The notes beneath the pieces were generated by a model. The model saw nothing but the letters and a program-made list of their open reading frames with translations. It was not told where the DNA came from and did no database searches. Below are positions 58,859 to 64,000 of a DNA stretch of 64,000 nucleotides, one piece after another. Numbering within the stretch: position 1 is the stretch's first letter; every line of letters starts with the position of its first letter. Source of the stretch: Paramecium tetraurelia (lineage: Eukaryota > Ciliophora > Oligohymenophorea > Peniculida > Parameciidae); contig NW_001799648.1 of assembly GCF_000165425.1 (NCBI RefSeq), positions 248,001 through 312,000 on the forward strand, in the 5' to 3' direction. A program made the translations under genes and the position numbers.

Positions 58859-60553
58859 ATGAGACAGCCACAAACAAAGAAATCCTTTAATATTTCTGAT
58901 TCTTCATACTACATCTCTTTGGCATGCATCATCACTTTTGAAATCTACTCTCTTTATCGATTTTCAGTCATTTGTAAATCAAACAAAATAGAGGGCACTG
59001 AAAAAGGTATACAAATACATTGATTGTAGGCTTCTTTGGTATACTGAGAGACCATTCAGATCCGTAATGGGGAGAATTTGCAGGACATTTGACAGAATTG
59101 ATGGTTTTTCAATTCCTTTTTATATTGGGGTCCTACACTGTCAAATATCATTCTAAATAAGAAAATAGGTAGAGAAACCTATAGTATTATAACATGATCG
59201 TTGGATTAAATTATGCATTTTATTTGCATAACATTGGAATGATATTTTAGATGATGATCATCGTTTCTTTTTATCTTTTCCAAAAGGTGAATAAATTTTT
59301 TTATAATAGATTTGTTACAAAATGAAATATTTCATCCCCACATTATGGATTTTGGCCATCTTAACATTATGGTCAAATGAGACATATAAAGGATATGAAT
59401 TCAGTATGATTTCTCCATCTTTGGCTTATTTGGATGGTTTCAGGAGTACAAATCAATTAGTTAGTTGGAATCTTGTTTTTAATATGATTTTACTAAGAAT
59501 CATCAGTTTCTCTATTGATAAGGTTTGGGCATCTCAAATTCCTCAGCCCTTGAAATAGGGTGAGTGGAGTTAGAGTGAAAAGTCCACTATCATAAAAACA
59601 TACCGTGATAGAGTGGAAGAGTCCTAACCATTAGAAGAATACAACTTTAGTGGTTATTTAAGTTTTCTTTTTTATGTTCCTCTACTCTTCTCAGGGCCTT
59701 CTATGGGTTATAATGCTTTTAACTCTTAATTAAAAACCCCTTAATAAAGTTTTAATAAATCCTAGGTGATAAAATACATTTTGAGAGTGTATTTATTGGA
59801 CTTGTTAACCTTTGAGGTATTTTTGCATGTGTGTTATCCAAATGCAATCCCAAAATTAGCCTAAAACTTTCATATCCTGGAAAATTTTAGTGCATATGAG
59901 TTCCACATAATGTGTGTGATGAACTTAATCTTTTTATGGTACAAATTCCTTACAATATGGAGAATTGCCAGAGGATGGGCCTTATTAGATGGTAACTTAA
60001 TAAATATATTATTATGGTAGGTATTGAAACGCCCGAGAATATGAATAGATGTCTATATAACAGTTACAATTTTAGTGGATTTTGGAGATCTTGGCATAGA
60101 AGTTTCAATTAATGGTTGATCAGATACATTTATGTGCCATTAGGAGGTACAAAATACAAGTCTTTGAACATGTGGGTTGTCTTCTCTTTTGTGGCATTAT
60201 GGCACGATTTTAAATTGGATCTTTTATTATGGGCTTGGCTAATCTGCTTAGCTTTGATTCCAGAGATCGCCTTACAAAAATACTTTGACAAGGAGTTCTT
60301 CTATAAAAAATGGTGGTTTGTTTACTTATGTCAGCTGGGTGGAGGATTCTAAATACAAATGATGTGTTTAGCCAATTTGATAGGATTTGGAAATGGATAC
60401 GAAGGCATGACAGTTGTTTTCTATAAGTTTATGAGTTTGGAGGGCTTGGCTTGTTTTCTATTCTATTGTATAGTTAGGAATGGGTGGATCACAACTATTC
60501 AATTTAGAATAAGAGACGATGAGAATGCTGAATCAAATGACAAGCGATTTTGA
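58859..60553 (+). CDS. MBOAT-family acyltransferase, GUP1/HHAT-like (539 aa)
   Basis: Three introns (59007-59029, 59287-59309, 59992-60020) give 540 codons. Membrane-bound O-acyltransferase signature near the C-terminus: YNFSGFWRSWHRSFNQWLIR, YIYVPLGGTKYKSLNMWVVF, FSFVALWHDFKLDLLLWAWL, where the His in W-H-D-F is the predicted catalytic residue and the upstream W-R-x-W-H is family-typical. About ten membrane segments are visible (for example LACIITFEIYSLYRF, FIPTLWILAILTLW). GUP1-like enzymes remodel GPI-anchor lipids and HHAT-like ones palmitoylate secreted proteins; which applies is undetermined. It starts within the 3' end of the disrupted ORF above. Confidence 0.9.
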
Positions 60554-61259
60554 TATCCAGTTAAGTTTATCGAAAGACTTATAAAACACATTATAAAATA
60601 TATATGCTAAGGTAGCATTAAAATTAAGGTTATAATTCCATCTCAATTAAATATATTCTTCTCATTTTAAGCTCACTACCTAAAAATTAAAAAGAGTGAT
60701 GAGGTCTCAATCTCTGTAAGTTAATTTTACTTGCAGAAAGATACTACCTTAAAATAATCTAAAAAAATGTTGTATTATAAGGGTTACCTCTTATTCAAAT
60801 TCTTATTGTCAATAAAACAAAAAGTGGGATTGCTTTGAATTTATAGCAACTTTTCAACTTCGTTCATAATATTAGAATTAATGTGAATTATGCAAAAAAT
60901 ACTTGATTGCTGACATTACAACAAATTTGATTGTTTTTAAATCAAGCACTTTAAGTCTTATTAATTTATTTAATAATATAATTAAAATTAGTATTTTTAC
61001 ACTAATTTATATAAAACCTACTTTTTTAATAATTTATTCCAAAAAAGTTGCTTAATTCTTAAGCACAATTAGTTTTTGTTTTTATAAAATTATGCATAAA
61101 TTAGCCAAGTTTTATTTATAAGAAATTATGTCTTCATAAAGTAAACAGTGGAAATCATTAAAGGATCCATTAATAATATTAATTTATAATAAATGTATAT
61201 TGTCAATATTATTATTGCTAATTATATTCATTTATTAAGTAATTTTATTTACATTCTAT
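60554..61259. other. Intergenic, 706 bp, convergent gap
   Basis: Two genes converge here. The sequence is AT-rich with a purine/pyrimidine-mixed start and no frame of interest. No terminator-type signal is identifiable. Confidence 0.45.
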
Positions 61260-63125
61260 TCAGATATTGGAATTATTCAATTGTTTATCATAAATATTCT
61301 GTTTAGTGTCTAAAATTTTGGATTCATCTTTATATTATTGTAAAGGATATTAGTTTGCTTAACGAGTAGGAATTTATTCATTCTCCAAATTAGAATGCTT
61401 GAATGAATTCGGAGAGACAACTTAGAATATAATTAAGTCTACCTTTTGGAGGTTTTGGGCGAATTTCAACCAACTTCATATACTCTAATAGTTAAGTAGG
61501 TAATTCTTCTAAGACTTTGTTCGATAGCTGAGTTGGATCCCCTTTGAATTGATTAAAAGGAACAAATTAAACCAAATCTCTAATAGCTTTGTTCCCTTTG
61601 CTATCAACCATACTTTTGTTATCATTATCTAAGATCTTCATATTCTTAAAGTTAGCATTCCCTATACCAACAATTATGATAGATAGAGGTAAATAAGATG
61701 AAGCAATGATGTCATCTATAGAATCTAACATATCATCAGTTTATCCATCAGTTAAAATCAATAATACATGATAGTTTTCACTCCCTTAATTTTTACATTT
61801 CTTTGCCATTTCCATCGCTTTTTACAGAGTTGGATGCAAATAGGTTGGACCATCAAAATGCAATTAAGGCAGTGATTTTTTATAGCATTCTACAATTCCA
61901 TCTAGTCCATAAACTCTAAAATTTTAATAATTTATCCTTACTCTGGATCATCAGGATTATCATTCAAAGGGAAAAGATGAATTGTTTAGCTTGTGTTGTG
62001 ATTCTTCATTTTTGGTTTACATCCAAAACCATAGAGTGGAACTCTTTTGTCATAATCGTAATGTATCAATATTTCAACTACACTATTAATTGCCTATAAG
62101 TATTAACTAGGATATCCATTTGAGGGAAGATGATGTAGCGAATTCGGATTATGATATTCCTCATTAGATGCAGTGAAATCAATAGCAAGCATTAAATTTA
62201 TCTATTAACCTCCAGCACAATAATCTAGGAAGGTATAATTTGATATTATTGAAAATCTATCAAATTAAAGAATTCCTAAAGATTAATTTCTTTGACTCAT
62301 AGACCTGAATTCCTTTTAGAGTATTTTCTTAGCTTTATTTGATTCAATTAATTCATTAGTACAAAATTAAGTTTCTCCTATATATTTGTGCTTACCAGAT
62401 TTTTTATAATCCCATAATTCAACTTTTATTTATATTGAATAATCTCCATTACATAACTTCTAGGCTTGGCACTGTATCTCCTTCCATTTAATTGAAGCCA
62501 TATCTTTTGCTGATTCAGTTTCATAAACTAAAACACCAAAATCTATATCATGTTTTAGTCTATAGAACCTTAGAAATGGACTAATTTTATCCCAAAACCA
62601 TAATTTAGTTCCTCTTATCTTCAGTCCTGATAATTAAATAGAAAATTCCTCTCTACATAATTTAACATGATCTGCCTTTAAGAATATTTAACCATTATTC
62701 CTCCCACTTTGATTGTATAGATTAGCTTTAATCAATTAGTTTTTTGATCCTATCACTTCTGCCACAGTTGTTTGTGCTTAACCTATAATCTATGATAGTT
62801 AAGGATAATACTTATGTCTAAGTAGAACTTATTTAGTTATGAACTTCCATTTTTAGGTGCTACTATACTTAGAAAAAATAGTTTATAGTAAATGTTTTGA
62901 TGAAATCGGGATTCTAATTATTCTCAATTACTTCAGTTTGATCTATTTTGATCCCTTAACCAATGATATAAAATTCATACATTTGTTATTACTCTTTCTA
63001 TAAAGTATCACAAAAGAATTGTAGATAGTCATCACAAAATCATTTAATTGTCTACAACTTACAAAAAGTTCTATTCGCTAGGCATCTTTTGTTTAAGCAG
63101 TGCCTTCTTAATGACTGAATAACAT
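61260..63125 (-). CDS. Copine (589 aa)
   Basis: Calcium-dependent membrane-binding protein with two C2 domains and a von Willebrand A-like copine domain. Four introns (26, 22, 26 nt at complement 61916-61941, and 22 nt near the 3' end) give 590 codons. C2A: LFVSCRQLNDFVMTIYNSFV, QTEVIENNQNPDFIKTFTIN. C2B: LKADHVKLCREEFSIQLSGL, KLWFWDKISPFLRFYRLKHD. Copine domain: NLMLAIDFTASNEEYHNPNS (MIDAS), VEILIHYDYDKRVPLYGFGC, HVLLILTDGQTDDMLDSIDD, VPFNQFKGDPTQLSKKVLEE. Calcium-ligand Asp in C2 loops are only partly conserved. Start at ATG 63125 gives MLFSHQEGTAQTKDAQRIEL. A Ser/Asn-rich tail follows the copine domain. Confidence 0.9.
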
Positions 63126-63636
63126 AATTTAATATATAATCTCTACATATAGATTAATCTGATGTTTAAATAAAAGTATAGATTTATATACGTAATAATA
63201 TATCAATTTCTCTTTTATTCTTGATAATCAATCTACTATGAAACTTTTCTTTGTTCAAACAGTATACTCTTTTAAAGTGATCATTGTTCAGAATTTATGG
63301 ATAAAATGATGCATTCTAAATATTCTATATAATTTTATATTATAATTTATGTTATATTCAATAATGTAAAATTAAAAATATTTCATATAACTTTCAATTA
63401 TGAATAAATAGAAAGTTTGAAAGTTTTCATCATTTAAATTGTTTTTCGGTTTCTACGCGATCTTGCTTCTACAATTTTATTAATAATTACATTAATTAAT
63501 AACTTTAGTGATTACTACAACTCCCTAATAATAACTTTTTTATGGATTATCTTCCATTAAAGTACATAACATTCCATTTACTTAATCAAAAACCTTAAAT
63601 GTAATTCAAAATTAAGAATTATAAATAAGAATCTAA
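63126..63636. other. Intergenic, 511 bp
   Basis: Divergent gap between the copine start and the next plus-strand start, AT-rich without coding signal. Confidence 0.45.
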
Positions 63637-63954
63637 ATGGATGTGTAAAATAAAGTGAAACAATTTATTTATGAAGGTTTGGAAGATCATCCGAATACAA
63701 AATTCATTACTATATTTTTTAAATAGGTTAAAGTATACAAGAATCTTATAAGGAGATATATCACAAAAATATTTTCTAGGCAATTTATTAATTATTGTTT
63801 AATTCTCATCAACTCTAAATTAATTTTCAAATAATTTATTAAATTAAATATTTATTTATAGATAGAGAAGGTAATTTTATTTTCAATCAGATTAACAGAC
63901 AGCAAGAGAATCTGTAATATGCTCATCTTATTTTTATCCGAATTATAAAAATGA
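63637..63954 (+). CDS. Start of a hypothetical gene at the right edge
   Basis: ATG at 63637 opens MDVQNKVKQFIYEGLEDHPN, TKFITIFFKQ, which looks like genuine protein; from about 63727 the frame stays open to TGA 63952 but becomes AT-biased (QFINYCLILINSKLIFKQFI). A 26-nt GT...AAG stretch right after IFFKQ and another GT...CAG stretch near 63871-63897 suggest introns, in which case the gene continues beyond the window in another frame. Function unknown. Confidence 0.4.
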
Positions 63955-64000
63955 AATCAATTACTAAACGTAAAGATAATGATTGCAATTAATACTACTG

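Noticed and set aside
1..64000. CRISPR arrays, prokaryotic operons, phage or insertion elements, tRNA genes
   Set aside because: No direct-repeat/spacer arrays, no ribosome-binding or operon structure, no transposase or terminal inverted repeats and no cloverleaf sequences were noticed; gene structure is eukaryotic ciliate throughout.

Overview
The window reads as macronuclear DNA of a ciliate, most likely Paramecium and perhaps the P. aurelia group. Four things support this. Long conserved proteins stay open only if TAA and TAG are read as glutamine and TGA is the sole stop. Almost every gene is cut by introns of about 20-35 nt with GT at the 5' end and TAG (sometimes CAG or AAG) at the 3' end. 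The DNA is very AT-rich, with genes packed on both strands tens to hundreds of bases apart. A trichocyst matrix protein gene is present. I saw no tRNA, rRNA, CRISPR, insertion sequence or virus. Exon boundaries were placed by hand by frame continuity; for most multi-exon models the spliced length was checked to be a multiple of three.

Layout. 0-9.9 kb: an edge-truncated gene, a small predicted membrane protein, a Mei2-type RRM protein, a trichocyst matrix protein, a CAMK-like kinase, a predicted acylated orphan, a TRAF-type zinc-finger protein, and two coiled-coil or orphan genes whose frames overlap by 4 nt. 10-17.3 kb: an orphan, two neighbouring secreted proteins with repetitive charged middles and a shared cysteine module, a 1.35 kb gap, a short-chain dehydrogenase and a coiled-coil protein with an Ada-like metal-binding tail. 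17.5-25.6 kb: a type I membrane protein, an AK8-like adenylate kinase homologue with decayed P-loops, an S49/ClpP-fold peptidase-like protein, a VPS9 Rab exchange factor, an ankyrin/coiled-coil protein and a small basic protein.

26-40.3 kb: coding-like remnants, a possible tail-anchored protein, a membrane protein, a 1173-residue orphan, a type I membrane protein, a dual-specificity phosphatase, coiled-coil proteins, DPH5 and an ARL-like GTPase. 40.5-57.9 kb: two very large cysteine-rich multi-pass membrane proteins (1904 and 1421 residues) flank a casein-kinase-1-like pseudogene, a tandem-repeat gene with introns at matching places in each repeat, a MORN-type gene and a cytochrome P450. 58-64 kb: disrupted coding sequence, a GUP1/HHAT-like MBOAT acyltransferase, a copine and the start of one more gene.

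The genes do not form an operon or one pathway; this is ordinary eukaryotic mixed content. Recurrent themes are membranes and trafficking (VPS9, ARL, copine, MBOAT, P450, secretory-granule content) and coiled-coil proteins of the kind common in ciliary or cortical structures. I found no convincing new system. The best second-look items are the casein-kinase-1 pseudogene, the in-frame TGA inside a membrane region, the repeat-matched introns, the ARL protein lacking its catalytic glutamine, and the Ada-like tail.
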